NCBI RefSeq assembly: GCF_963169125.1
Contig: NC_084797.1
Location: 104,619,868 to 104,683,867 of the forward strand
Length of the DNA: 64,000 bases
Direction: 5' to 3'
DNA from: Humulus lupulus
Taxonomy: Eukaryota; Streptophyta; Magnoliopsida; Rosales; Cannabaceae
The translations under genes and the position numbers were made by a program. How positions within the stretch are numbered: position 1 is the first letter of the stretch; the number at the start of each line of letters is the position of its first letter. This document shows, piece by piece, positions 21,787 through 33,376 of the stretch. Under the pieces are notes generated by a model, which did no database searches, was not told where the DNA came from, and worked only from the letters and a program-made list of their open reading frames with translations.

Positions 21787-22390
21787 TGTTATCCAAAAAA
21801 TAGGCGTGGATGACGTGGCTGACATTTTTCACACGTGGCTGACACATGGCAAAGGTTCTGTTCGACTATCTACCAGGGAGGTTCCCCTGGAATAACATTT
21901 GGATTTTATATACGACTAGCTTGGTTGTATACTCCGTATATTTTGAGAAGATCTTATGCGATTGTAATCATATCTGAGATTATCTCCCATAATTCCTGAG
22001 TATCCGATTATTTAGGAAAGAATATCTGTAACAAATTTATGTAATCCTCCTTGAGCCTATAAATAGAGAAGAAATAGCTCAAGGGAGGGACTTTTACCTT
22101 TTGGCTGATTTGAGTTTGTGCTTTACAAGAGAATTATAGCTATTATCTTTCGATTGTATTATTCATCCCTCTAAGGCTTGTGAAACTCGAAGAACCCTAG
22201 TTCTTTGATCACTCCTTTGAGAATCAATATCAATAATAGCTTAAGTGGACGTAGGTCATTACCAATTCGTGGGGCCGAACCACTATAATCTATTGTGTCG
22301 TTTACTGTTCTTTCCATTAGATCTATTTCAATACCTTCCGTCACATCAAGCATTTGACTCCGTGTCAGTTGACCAAAACAAGGGTCAACA
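21787..22390 (+). mobile_element. 3' LTR (about 604 bp) of a second, unclassified LTR element
   Basis: Begins TGTTATCC and ends GGGTCAACA (TG...CA). A TATA box is at 22058, and the tail carries TTAAGTGGACGTAGGTCATT with GCCGAACCACTATAA and GACTCCGTGTCAGTTGACC. The polypurine tract just upstream confirms it is a 3' LTR. With no coding region preserved, copia or gypsy cannot be decided. A diverged tail of the same type is at 10410-10589. Confidence 0.75.
22058..22066 (+). promoter_or_regulatory. TATA box of the LTR at 21787-22390
   Basis: TATAAATAG about 270 bases into the LTR, followed by a GA-rich leader, the usual layout of an LTR promoter (U3/R). Confidence 0.65.
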
Positions 22391-22509
22391 CATATAATGT
22401 ACATTAAAATTTTATTTGGTGAAACTGTTTAGTAAAACTATTTTTTTTAAAAAGGAAAATTCTAAGATATGTTAAAAAATGATATATCTTTAGCCAATAA
22501 GATATACCT

Positions 22510-23745
22510 AGAGTTACACTTGATAGATTAGTTACATTAGAAGGTGATCTGATCCCGATCTTATATTTCTAAATATCTTAATTACTAAATAGCATTGCAT
22601 CAAGAATACCTAATTATGACATAAGGAAAAGTTCTCACATCTCTAATCACCTAGAACACCAATAGTATCAGTTGATACAATAGATACTTTAGAAGGGGAT
22701 TCGGTCCCGAACTAATATTATAACATAACATTGCACTAAGCATACCTAATTATGGCATAATGAACAGTTCTTACGTACCCTAGTTAACCAATACCACTGC
22801 TACAATCTCAAATAGTTGTCCTACAGAATAAGACATAATTAATTTAAAAGGGGATCCGATCCCGAAAAAAATACTACTACATAACATTGCACTAAGATAT
22901 AGTTGTGAATTTGGAAGGGGATCCGATCTCAAAAAAATATTACTAGATAACATTACACTAAGCATACCTAAATATGACCTAGAGAATTGTTCCAACGTAA
23001 CCTAGTCACCGTGATAACTATTACTACCGCTAGAGTCCCAAACAGTTATCATATAGAGTGAGATAGAGTTGTGACGTTAGAAGGTGATCCAATCACGATC
23101 TTATATTTCTAAAGATCTTAATTACTAAATAACATTGCACCAAGCATACCTAATTATGACATAAGGAAAAGTTCTCACACACCTGGTGACCAAGAAGACC
23201 AATAGTAATGCAGAGTATTAGATAGTTGTACTATAGGTTTTCAATTGATACAATAGAGACTTTAGAAGGGGATCTGGTCCAGGACTAATATTACTTGATA
23301 AAATTGAACTAAGCATACCTAATTATGACATAATGAATCGTTCCAACTTATCCTAGTAAACCAATACTACTGCTACAGTCTCAAATAGTTGTCCTACAAA
23401 GTAAGACATAGGAATGAATTTAGAAGGGAATCCGATCACGAAAAAACATTACTACATAATATTGCACTAAGATATAGTAGTGAATTTAGAAGGATATCCG
23501 ATCTCGAAAAATATTACTAGATAACATTACACTAAGCAGGCCTAATTATGACCTAGAGAATCGTTCCATTGTACCCTAGTCACCGTGATAGCCAATACTA
23601 CTGCTAGAGGCTGAAATAGTTATCGTTTAGAGTAAGATAGGGTTGTGACTTTAGAAGGTGATGCGATCCCAATCTTATATTTCTAAAGTTCTTAGTTTCT
23701 AAATAAAATTGCACCAAGCATACCTAATTATGACATAAGGAAAAG
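22510..23745. repeat. higher-order tandem repeat array, period about 540-575 bp
   Basis: An anchor like TTAGAAGGGGATCCGATCCC recurs near 22540, 22691, 22848, 22909, 23078, 23260, 23420, 23485 and 23650. The spacing pattern 151-157-61-169 is repeated as 182-160-65-165, so four diverged monomers make one higher-order unit, present twice, with a third begun. Shared filler includes CATTGCACTAAGCATACC, TAATTATGACATAA and CTCAAATAGTTGTCCTACA. No coding. The array ends abruptly at the reversed LTR at 23746. Confidence 0.85.
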
Positions 23746-24670
23746 TGTAAGAACGCCCTAACTATTTACTTTGTAAAAACGTCGCTCAGCTCATGTTTAT
23801 TGGAAAATTACCATTTTAGAGAAATTGATTTAGTGGGGCCTTTTCAAAACATGCAATTTGGGCCCAATAGTTTAAAATAAAAATGTTGTGTCTTTGTGCA
23901 GTCTTTGAAAATAAAGTAAAATAATAATTCCCACTAACGTAAATAAAACATAAACCATAACATATAAATTCATAAACATTTTTGGCGCTGATCTAGATCG
24001 TTAATCGCTCATGGGACACCCTGCGTCATACGTGCCTAGACATCGAAACGTCCCACATCACCATTTGTGCCAAGGAGAAACCATATTGCTTATGTGAAAG
24101 GGGAAATGTAATGGGGTGAACTAAAAGCCCAGTAATGAAGTACACCAATAAAAAAAATTAAAGAAAATCAAGGAAAACTACATAAGTATCATAAAACTTA
24201 TGGAATATCATATCATAACCATATCATATTCATAATCATAATCATAATCATAATCATAATCATAATCATAAGAATTCATATTCATAAGCATAATCATACA
24301 TCATGTGATCATGGCACCCCTATTGTCCATGTCACATTGTAAGACCACAAGAAAAAGCATAAACCGATAAGACCTCCTCTATGAAGTAAACACTAGCTCT
24401 GGTCCTCGAATAACCTCGATGCGTCCGCCCTATTATTTATGTCATATCCTTAGTAACCCCTTTGTTGTATCGCGTTCAACATTCTAACAACCTACTGCTT
24501 TTCATACATCATACAAGCAAGCATACAACAACTCATCAAAACATAGTAGCTTAAACTTTTCATCACAATTAGCTTACCATAGCCCATACTTTCCATAATG
24601 CAATAGCTCTTAATTACAACATATTAGTTCATACTTTTCATAACATATTTCATAGAAAATTATAGGTAAC
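23746..24670 (-). mobile_element. reversed LTR fragment of a different gypsy-like family
   Basis: Starts TGTAAGAACGCCCTAAC, an inverted LTR end, and contains AAAGCCCAGTAATGAAG, comparable to the inverted GCCCAGCAAG box of other LTRs. The remainder is AT-rich and not closely like the chromovirus LTRs. The other boundary is not clear; it seems to be cut by the next fragment. Confidence 0.45.
24230..24271. repeat. (ATCATA)n microsatellite
   Basis: About seven tandem hexamers, within a larger CATAAT-rich stretch. Confidence 0.9.
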
Positions 24671-24918
24671 TGTAACGCCCCAATTTCCCGAGACGTTACT
24701 TAGGGAGACCATTTAAAAATAATAAACAATAAATACTTTAAGACACTAAGAGAAAATATTTATTTAAAATTTAAACAGACAATGAGATCTCATTATTTAA
24801 AAATAAAAATGTTGGATTCTAGGTTTAATAACAACAACACAAAGAAAATAACCATTCAAGTCTGAAAATTTAAAAAAATAACATTTATTTCTAAAAACAT
24901 AAAATAACTGGAGCCCAG
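24671..24918 (-). mobile_element. short reversed LTR-end fragment
   Basis: Begins TGTAACGCCCCAATTTCCC with GAGACGTTAC, the appearance of an inverted LTR 3' end; AT-rich afterwards; ends exactly where LTR D starts at 24919. Confidence 0.4.
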
Positions 24919-27360
24919 TGTAACGACCCAAATTAGCTAATAAGGCTTAAGAGCCTTGATTAGCGTACCAGAAGGGCATGATGGGATTTATGTGTGATTT
25001 TAATGAGTTAAATGCATGATTATGATTTAAAGCATGTTATATGACTATTTGTTTATCTGAGATGCATGACTATGTATATTAGTATGCATGTAGGCCCGGA
25101 TCGTGTTAGAAGGGTATAATTGTAATTTTGGCCATGTTGGGCATAACTGCATTGATGTATGATGATTGTTGAGACCACTGTGGTATGTGGGTGTATCTGT
25201 GATTTGTGACTCGAGGCGATCCCAGTGAGCAGGCTAGCGGGAAGTCATGACAGGGAATTTGTACCCGGCTCGGGGCGAGCCTGGGGTATAAATAGGGTCT
25301 GTTGAGTTTATTGGCATTAATTTTGATGATGGGGAATATTTATTTGGTGGTTTATCAAGTGTTGGAAAGCAACGGGAAAATGTTAGAGACGCTTGAGGAT
25401 TAGCGGGAATTGGGTAAAATGACTAAAATGGCCCTACTTGGATAAAAGGGTTTAGAATTAATAGGAAGGGCATTTTGGTCATTTGGATTTTAGAGATTTA
25501 TTTATGAGGATTTACACTTAGGGGGATTTTTAGAGAGTGTTGGCTGTGGAGAGAAAGAAAGAAAAGAAAGAAAAAGGAAAGAAAGAAAAGAGGGAAAACA
25601 GAGGGGTTTTCACAAGGGTCGGTTTGTGCATTTTTGCACCATTCCGCTCCATTTTTTCTTGGAGCAAAGCTTAGTGGAGAGAAATGGTAGGCTGAGCATC
25701 AAGGATCTTGGGTTAGACTTGAAGATTTGGCAAGAACACATCAACTTTTGAGGTAAGTTTTAGAGATTTCAGTTTTAAGGGTTTTTGATGGTTTGAGCTG
25801 TGTTTTGAGCTGAGTTGATGGGAATTTTAGGGAATTTCTGGGCAAGCTTTGATGATGAACAAGCTAAGGAGGCCTAGGGTTGAATCAAGGTCGAAATTTG
25901 CATTAATGGTAAGAATTCTAAGCCGTTAACTTGTTGTTGACTGAATTTTTGAGTTTAGGGTTGATCATGGTAGATTTTGAGATTTGGGATAAATTTTCTT
26001 GGGATTTGAGGATATGGGATGCTTGGGATGAATGGAGAGTGTTCATAAGCTTGATTTTGATTTTGGTAAAGATTTGGGGAAGTTTGGGTTGAGATTGGTT
26101 GAAAGAAATCGCAGAAATGCGATTTTGGGTTTTCTGGGCTGCAACTAGCGCTACAGCGCTAGTCAGTGGGCGCTGTAGCGCTAGTCCCTGTTTCTGGAGG
26201 GGTGGTTCTGCTTGTAGCGCTACAGCGCCCTCTTTAGAGCGCTGTAGCGCTGCACTGTTCACAGAGGTGAATTTTGGGTTTTTGATGAGGGATTTTGACC
26301 TAGGGTTTGGGGCTCGATTCCGCCACTTTGTTTGGGGATTTAGGACTTCCCGGGGGCTCGGGATTGGTCCCGAGGCTAGGTATTCGGACTTGGGGTTCGG
26401 TGTTGACTTTGACCTATGTTTGTGCCTAGGTGTGCGCTAAGGCTCGAGTGGGATCGTGCTCAAGGAGTCAGGTGATCTAAGCTACTGAAGGGAAAGGTAA
26501 GAAAACTATAACACCCGTAGGATAGGGCATGGGCCCATAGTGTGATTGCGGGGCACGGCCCTATATTACATGTTACATGATGAGATGATTGCCGGGCATG
26601 GCCCTATATTGTATTACATGTTAGGGTGCAGATTTAAATAAATTGGCATTTGTTTGAATGTTGCTTGATTTATGCTATATATGATTATAATGAAATGAAC
26701 GGCAAGGGCTGAGTGCGGCGTAGGCCAGGTACGGCCGTGGGGCCGAAAGTAACACTTAGCACATGGGATGCTTATAGTCAGGGCAGGGCCCGGTGGATAC
26801 ATGTGATATCCTTACGGTGAGGACCGATACCCCAAGCTTCGGTAAGGCTTCTGGGGCGGCATGGCCGTGTTTGCTTAGTCTAATGGTTGACTTGTTTATC
26901 TGTGGACTATCTGATATGATTAACTGTATATTTGCATACGTTATGTTCTGCATGAGTTTTCTTGCTGGGCTTCGGCTCACGGGTGCTCCGTGTTGCAGGT
27001 AAGGGCAAAGACTGAGTCAACCAACCATGAGTACGGAGAGCGTGAAGCGACGCGTACATGTTTGGCCTGCCCGACTGCTTTGGTTGGGGGTTTATTCGAA
27101 AAATGGTTGTAATAATCTATGATTTTTATGATTAATCAACTGTAAACTTATTTCAAGATGTAAATAATTTTCAAAACTTATTTTGGGATCCCAAATGTTT
27201 AATACTAGAAGTTTTAATGAAACGACGCATTTTCAAAGATTACAGCCTTAACTTTTATTAGTCACACTTTTGTTTTAAAAACCTCGGTTAGCGAGTCCAT
27301 TGTACACTGTTTTGTCTTAAAACTCACTTAGTAACGGCTCTAAGGAAGTAGGGCGTTACA
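24919..27360 (+). mobile_element. chromovirus LTR (LTR D), 2442 bp, without matching flanks
   Basis: Complete ends: TGTAACGACCC at the start and GGGCGTTACA at the end, the last ~60 bases being nearly identical to the 12028 element's LTR. Internal landmarks are TTGAGGTAAG (25747), AAAGGTAAGAAAAC (26492), CTTCGGCTCACGGGTGCTCC (26970) and TTTGGGATCCCAAA (27182-27195). The 5 bp flanks differ (CCCAG left, GATGC right), and the right flank is integrase coding sequence with no PBS, so it is neither a normal 5' LTR nor a simple insertion. Confidence 0.88.
26145..26250. repeat. two adjacent hairpins of GCGCTGTAGCGC type in LTR D
   Basis: Arms CTAGCGCTACAGCGC (26145-26159) and GCGCTGTAGCGCTAG (26170-26184) are perfect 15-base reverse complements with a 10-base spacer. 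A second pair, GCGCTACAGCGC (26217-26228) and GCGCTGTAGCGC (26239-26250), follows. Same LTR position as the GCCGCGGC island of the intact element. Confidence 0.9.
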
Positions 27361-28498
27361 GATGCTTAACATGTCAGAAGGGTAAAGCTGAGCATCAACG
27401 ACCAGCAGGTTTGCTTCAGCATTTGGGAATTCTCGAGTGGAAATGGGAGGATATTACAATGGATTTTGTGGGAGGTTTACCCAGAACTGTAGGGCTTCAT
27501 GACTCGATGTGGGTGATAGTGGATGGATACACCAAGTCATCCCATTTTCTTCCAATGAGGTCGACATATAATGTGGATCAATATGCAGAGTTGTATGTGA
27601 GGGAGATCGTACGTCTCCATGGGGTTCCTAAGTCTATAGTGTCAGACCGGGATCCCATCTTCACTTCCAAGTTTTGGGGTGGTTTGTAGAAGGCTATGGG
27701 AACTCAGTTGAAGTTCAGCACAGCCTTTCATCCTCATACTAATGGACAGTTTGAGAGGATGATTCAGGTGTTGGAAGATATGCTCAGAGCATGTGTGATC
27801 GACTTTGAAGGGTCATGGAGTAAGTATCTCCCGTTGATTGAATTTTCGTATAATAATATTTACCAATCAACGATTGGAGTGGCTCCCTACGAGATGTTAT
27901 ATGGGAGGAAGTGTAGATCACCCATTTATTGGGATGAGATGGGTGAGAAGAAGTATTTGGGGCCAGATATGGTTCAGAGGCAGGTGAAGCTATAGAGAAG
28001 ATATGAGCTAGGATGCTCGCCTCACAGAGCAGACAGAAAAGCTACGCTGATCCCAAGCGTAGAGACGTGGAGTTCCAAGTTATGGACCACGTGTTTCTCT
28101 GAGTTTCACCATTGCGAAGGGTGAGGAGATTTGGAAAGAAGGGCAACCTAAGCCCTAGGTTCATTGGACCTTTTGAGATTCTGGAAAGGATCAGTCAGGT
28201 GGCTTACAGGTTAGCCTTGCCACCATCATTGTCAGAAGTCCATGATGTATTCCACGTTTCTATGCTTCTGAAGTATGTCTCGGATGCGACTCATGTGTTG
28301 AGATATGAAGACTTGAAGTTACAGACCGATTTAGCTTATGAGGAGCAACCAGTTCAAATTTTGTATCAGAAAGACAAAGTACTACGGAATAAGACAATTC
28401 CTCTTGTTAAGGTGTTGTGGAGGAATAGTACGGTCGAAGAAGCGACCTGGGAGCTTGAGACAGCGATGCGGGATCAGTATCCCGAGCTATTCAGGTAA
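27361..28498 (+). pseudogene. integrase-chromodomain remnant (element E)
   Basis: Opens at the second half of the HHCC finger ([16 protein letters not shown]), then the integrase core with the triad visible (VDGYTKSSH, VSDRDPIF, NGQFERM), a GPF module ([15 protein letters not shown]) and a chromodomain ending [18 protein letters not shown] before TAA at 28496-28498. Defects: TAG at 27687-27689, a frameshift near 27980, and a TGA for arginine just before the GPF module. Upstream gag, protease, RT and RNase H are absent, replaced by LTR D. It closely resembles the 18072-19130 segment in order and wording, so the same clade is inferred. Confidence 0.9.
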
Positions 28499-28515
28499 AT
28501 TTCGAGGACGAAATT
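28498..28515 (+). promoter_or_regulatory. post-pol stem-loop of element E
   Basis: AATTTCG, AGGA loop, CGAAATT, beginning at the last base of the stop codon, identical to the copy at 19130-19147. Confidence 0.75.
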
Positions 28516-28521
28516 CTCATT

Positions 28522-28530
28522 AGGAGGGGA
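28522..28530 (+). promoter_or_regulatory. polypurine tract of element E
   Basis: AGGAGGGGA followed by TAGT, abutting the LTR at 28535. Confidence 0.85.
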
Positions 28531-28534
28531 TAGT

Positions 28535-30909
28535 TGTAACGACTGAAATTTTCTAATAAGGCTTAAGGGCCTTGATTAGTGTGTCGGGAGGGCATAACTG
28601 GATTATATGTGATTTAATGATTAAAAGCATGTTATATGATTATTTGAATATCTGTGATGCATGACTATGTGTATTAGTATGCATGTAGGCCCTGATTAGG
28701 TTAGAATGGCATAATCTCAATTTTGGCCCGTCGAAGGCATAACTGCATATATTTGTGATAAATTGTCGAGACCACGATCCTAGTGAGCGATTTTGGGAAA
28801 GAGTCACGGCGAGGATTTATACCCGGCTCGGGTTGAGCCTGAGGGTATTTATGGGAATTTAGAGAATATATTGGAGTCTATTTTGATAATGAGGAATATA
28901 GTTGGTGATTAGTTAGATGTCGGGAAGTAAGTGGTAAATATTAGAGACACTCTAGGAATTAGCGGGAATCGGGTGTAATCACCAAAATGCCCCTAGGTTG
29001 AGTTAAAGGCTTAGAGATAATGGGAGGGTATTATGGTCATTTGGCTTATAAAGGATAGGAGTTAAGTGTTGATTTGGCTTTATGCCTTAGTGGATTGTGG
29101 AGAAAGAGCTGGAAGTCTAAAGGAAAGAAAGGGAAGAAAAGAAAGAAAAGAAGGAAAGGAAAGAAAGGAAAAACAGGGTGATTTTTCAAGAACGGTTTGA
29201 GTCTTCTCCACCAATTTCCTCTGGAGATTTGAGGCTAGAATCCAAAGGGTCTTAAGGCTGAGATTGTATACTTGGGGTCTTGATCAGGTTGGGGAAACTA
29301 GCTGAGGTTGCTCATCAATTGAGGTAAGATTTTGAGGTTAATATTCAGTTTTTGGTATGGGTGTTGAATTGGTTTTTCTAAGCAGAATTCTATGGGAATT
29401 CTAGGGAGTTGAGGCTAAAGCTTTGAGGAGGTGAAGGCTAAGCTTGTGTGGAGAATAACCTAGGTTTGGCTCATCCATCAAAGGTAAGGAATTCTAGTTC
29501 AAGTTATGTGCTTTCAGTTGTTGTTTTTGTTGAGTTTCTGAGCTTTAGGTCCAGCTATGGTAAATTCCTTGATTTGGGGTGCATGTGATTGAATTTTGTG
29601 TGGTTGGGACTTATGGGACGAGTTCAGGATGTTGGGAGGCTTGCTTTGAAGTTTGGTTGAGGTTTGGTTGAGTTTTGAGTAGGTTTGACTCGGGAAAATT
29701 CGAAGGAGAAAATGTTGTGCAGGGTTGTGCTGTGACTCGCGCTACAGCGCTAGTCACTGGGCGCTGTAGTGCTAGGCTATGTTGTCTGGGGAATTTTAGG
29801 CTCTGTTTGTAGCGCTGCAGCATTCCCCTTAGAGCGCTGTAGCGCTACCCTGTTTCCAAAAAGGGGTTTTTGGGTTATCTTCAAGGGTTTTTGCCTGGGG
29901 CTTTGGGGTTTGATTCCACCACCCCGTTTGGTGGAATTAGGGCTTCCCGAGGACTCGAGATTGGTCCCGAGGCTAGGTTTTGGACTTGAGGTTTGGTGAT
30001 GATTCTGATCTATGGCTATGACTAGGTGTACGCTAGGGCTTGGACAGGATCATGCTTGAGGATCAAATTGAACAAACTAGCGAATCTAAAGGTAAGAAAA
30101 CTGCACCGGGTTATGTGTTTGTGATGGGACTAAGAGCTCGCTATATCTGTATGATGTCATTGATGGTATTATGCCATGGGACATGTGATAAATGACCTAA
30201 GGGTGCCGTAAATAATACTTGCACACAGGGTGCGGCTAGACCACTGGTAGCTGAGGACACTTAATATTCACTGAGCTTGGTTTAAGAGGGTCGGAGTCAG
30301 TGGGATAAATAGAGGGTGCGGCCTAAGGGCGTGAACCCTAGTTATCATGTGTGATTTTATTATTGATATGGAATGATATACTTTGGTATGCTGAATAGTT
30401 GATTACCATGAATGCTTAGGCTGTTGAGTACATGCTTAAGCGATATGAGTTATCTGAATGTCTGTTGAGTGATTATGCTCTGTTATTGTGTTTTGTTGCT
30501 TGGCCTTGGCTCACGGGTGCTACGTGGTGCAGGTAAAGGCAAAGGCAAGTTGGACCCACCCTGAGATGGAGAGCTGCGAGGCTGAATGTACATAGTCAGC
30601 TATTCGGCCACCACGGCCGAGGAGTGGAACAGGACGGGAAATGCTTAACTGTCTGTTTTGCCTTAGAATGGCTAATCACTGTATTTAAACCTTGAATCTT
30701 TTGTAAACAGTCTTTAACTTATTACTTTTGGGATCCCATGTAAAAATAAAATGTTTATTTAGGAGAAATGCAGCTTTTGAGACCAAAATCTTTTAACCGT
30801 AGTACAACTATAGTTTCAGTAGCACGTTTTGAATTAAGTGACTTGACTAGCGAGTCTTGCACCTTTATAAACACAGAGTGTAACAGTCTCGGCTATCCAG
30901 GGCATTACA
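28535..30909 (+). mobile_element. 3' LTR of element E (LTR E), 2375 bp
   Basis: Starts TGTAACGACTG after the PPT and ends CCAGGGCATTACA. The first half resembles LTR D, but after AAAGGTAAGAAAACTGCACC (30089) the sequence switches to a different module shared with H and J, and the terminal 60 bases differ from those of LTR D. A degenerate GCGCTGTAGCGC island is at 29737-29850 and TGGGATCCCA at 30729-30738. It ends inside the RT of element F. Confidence 0.9.
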
Positions 30910-33376
30910 CAGATATACAGAATATGGCCTTCAAAACGTGCTATGGTCTCTACGAGTTCTTAGTGATGTTCTTTGGACTAACCAAAGCACCTGCAGCATT
31001 CATGGATCTCATGAATCGAGTATTTCGCGAGTATATGGATAAGTTTGTCGTCGTGTTCATTGATGATATTCTAATATACTCAAAATTCCAAGAAGAGCAT
31101 GCAACGCATTTGGAACTGGTCCTCCAGTGTCTGCGAGACAAAAAGCTTTACACTAAGTTTTCTAAGTGCCAATTTTGGCTAGAGAAAGTGAGTTTTCAGG
31201 GGCACATAGTGTCGGGAGATGGAATTTCAATAGAACCAACCAAAATAGAAGTTGTTAAACAGTGGAAACCTCCGAAAAATGCTCATGAGGTTAGAAGTTT
31301 TCTTGGGTTAGCATGATATTACCGGCGATTTGTGGAAGGATTTTCCAAAATAGCCGCACCAATGACTGCCCTCACCCAGAAAAACATCAAATTTTAATGG
31401 ACTGACAAGTGTGAGAAGAGTTTTTCAGGAGATGAAAAGAAGATTGACGACTGCCCCAGTGCTGACGATCCCTAATGGCACAGAGGGATATACTATTTAT
31501 AGTGACGCCTCAAGCTGAGGGTTGGGATTAATGCTGATGCAGCACGAAAAAGTAATTTCTTATGCTTCTCGACTGCTAAAGAATTATGAGAAGAACTATC
31601 CTACTCATGACCTGGAGCTTGCAGTAGTGGTTTTTGCCCTAAAAATATGGAGGCACTACCTGTACGGGATACACTGCGACATCTACACTTATCACAAAAG
31701 CCTGAAGTATTTCTTCACTCAGAAGGAATTAAATATGAGACAGTGACGATGGTTGGAACTGTTAAACGACTATGACTGCGACATTCTGTACCACCCAGGA
31801 AAAGCAAACAAGGTGGCAGATGCATTGAGTCTACAACCAAGTGCTTACGTGAAGACAGTGAAAGAGATTTTGCCACAGTCACAAGCCGACCTTGCTACCT
31901 GGGATTTAGAGATAGTAGTTGGTCAATTGGCTAACCTCTTTATTGAGCCTACCATTATGGAAGCCATAAAAGGCAGGCAGTTAGTCGATCCTTGGGTTCA
32001 AGGATTAATGAACGAAGTGAGGAACGGGGGGCGACCAGGATTACATATCTTCGAAGATGGAATATTGGGGTTTAAGGGTAGAATATGTGTTCGAGACGAT
32101 GACGAGATCAAGAAGCAGATCTTTTTCGAGGGACATAATGCTCCTAATGTCATGCATCCAGGTACCACAAAAATGTACCAAGACTTGAAGAAGTACTTTT
32201 GGTTGCCTGGAATGAAAAAGGAGTTGGCAGAATATATGGCACACTGCTTGACTTGTCAGCAGACAAAGGCCGAGATTAATGGCCAGCCGGATTGTTCCAA
32301 CCCTTAGAAATTCCAGAATGGAAGTGGGAGATGGTCACTATGGACTTTGTTACAGGTCTACCAACCACTCCCAAGGGGCACGATGCCATTTGGGTTATCG
32401 TAGATAGGCTAACTATGTCTGCTCACTTCTTGCCGATCAAGGTAACTTATAGGGCACATAAGTTACCAGATATTTACATTGCAAAAATAATGAGACTGCA
32501 TGGTTTACCCAACTCCATCGTATCAGATTGCGACAGACTTTTTACCTCGACATTCTGAAATAGAGTCCAAATGAGGTTGGATACTAAATTGAATTTCAAC
32601 ACTTCTTTTCACCTACAAACAGACGGACAAAGCGAATGAACAATTCAAACCCTGGAAGATATGCTAAGACCATGCGTGCTTGATTTTCAAAGGTCCTGGA
32701 ATGAGAAGCTTCCACTGATAGAGTTCTCTCACAATAATAGCTATCATGATTCCATCAAGATGGCTCCGTATGAGGCTTTGTACGGAATCAAATGCTGATC
32801 TTCGATTCATTGGCATGAGTCCAGTGAAACAAAGTTTCTTGGATCGGACGAGGATGATCAGATTATCAAGGACATCCGACAGAAAAGGCAACGCTTGCAA
32901 ACTTTGGTTGATTGACAACGCAAATATGCTGACTGACGCAGGAGACCCCTAGTGTTTGAGGTTGGTGATAATGTGCTGCTGAAGGTAGCACCACAGCGAA
33001 AGGCTATGCGGTTCGGGAAGAAAGGAAATCTAGCCCAAGGTTCATTGGACCTTTCGAAATCATAGAGAGGATCGAGGAAGTAGCTTATAGTGTAGCTCTT
33101 CCACTCGCCTTGTCTAAGGTGCATGACGTGTTCCATGTATCCTTGTTGAGAAAATACATGCATGATGCCTTTCATGTAATCAACTATGAGCAGCTGAGGG
33201 TGGATCCTCAACTCGTCTATAAGGAGAAACCGGTTATGATACTAGACTGAAAGGAAAAAATGTTGAGGAACAAGACAATGTCGTTGGTAAAGGTGTAGTG
33301 GTGTAACCATGGCATTGAAGAGGCAACCTGGGAAACAGAAGACAAGATCAGGGAGCTGTATCATCATTTGTTTTAA
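30910..33376 (+). pseudogene. Ty3/gypsy RT-RNase H-integrase-chromodomain remnant (element F)
   Basis: Starts in the middle of RT ([13 protein letters not shown]), has the catalytic FIDDILIYS (about 31058), RNase H (YSDASS ... [22 protein letters not shown]), the integrase finger (HPGTTKMYQDLKKYFW ... CLTCQQTKAE), the core (VDRLTMSAHFLP), and a chromodomain-like end (ILD-KEK ... EEATWE) before TAA at 33374-33376. Stops include TGA 31314, TAA near 31396, TGA near 31515, TGA near 31744, TAA 32277, TGA 32637 and TAG 33296, plus a one-base insertion near 31425. The 5' half is missing beyond LTR E. It belongs to the same family as element G (about 95 % alike over 330 bases checked by eye). No normal polypurine tract precedes the LTR. 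Confidence 0.9.

Noticed and set aside
22510..23745. Array of repeats with spacers, superficially CRISPR-like
   Set aside because: Eukaryotic transposon context, diverged repeats and irregular unit lengths; it is a satellite-like tandem repeat.
25918..26440. Longer frames of 113-114 codons on both strands across the hairpins of LTR D
   Set aside because: The palindromic repeats remove stops on both strands; they show repeat-derived composition, not a conserved protein.
24919..30909. LTR D and LTR E as the two LTRs of one element
   Set aside because: Their central and terminal modules differ, no PBS follows LTR D, and the flanks do not form a target duplication.
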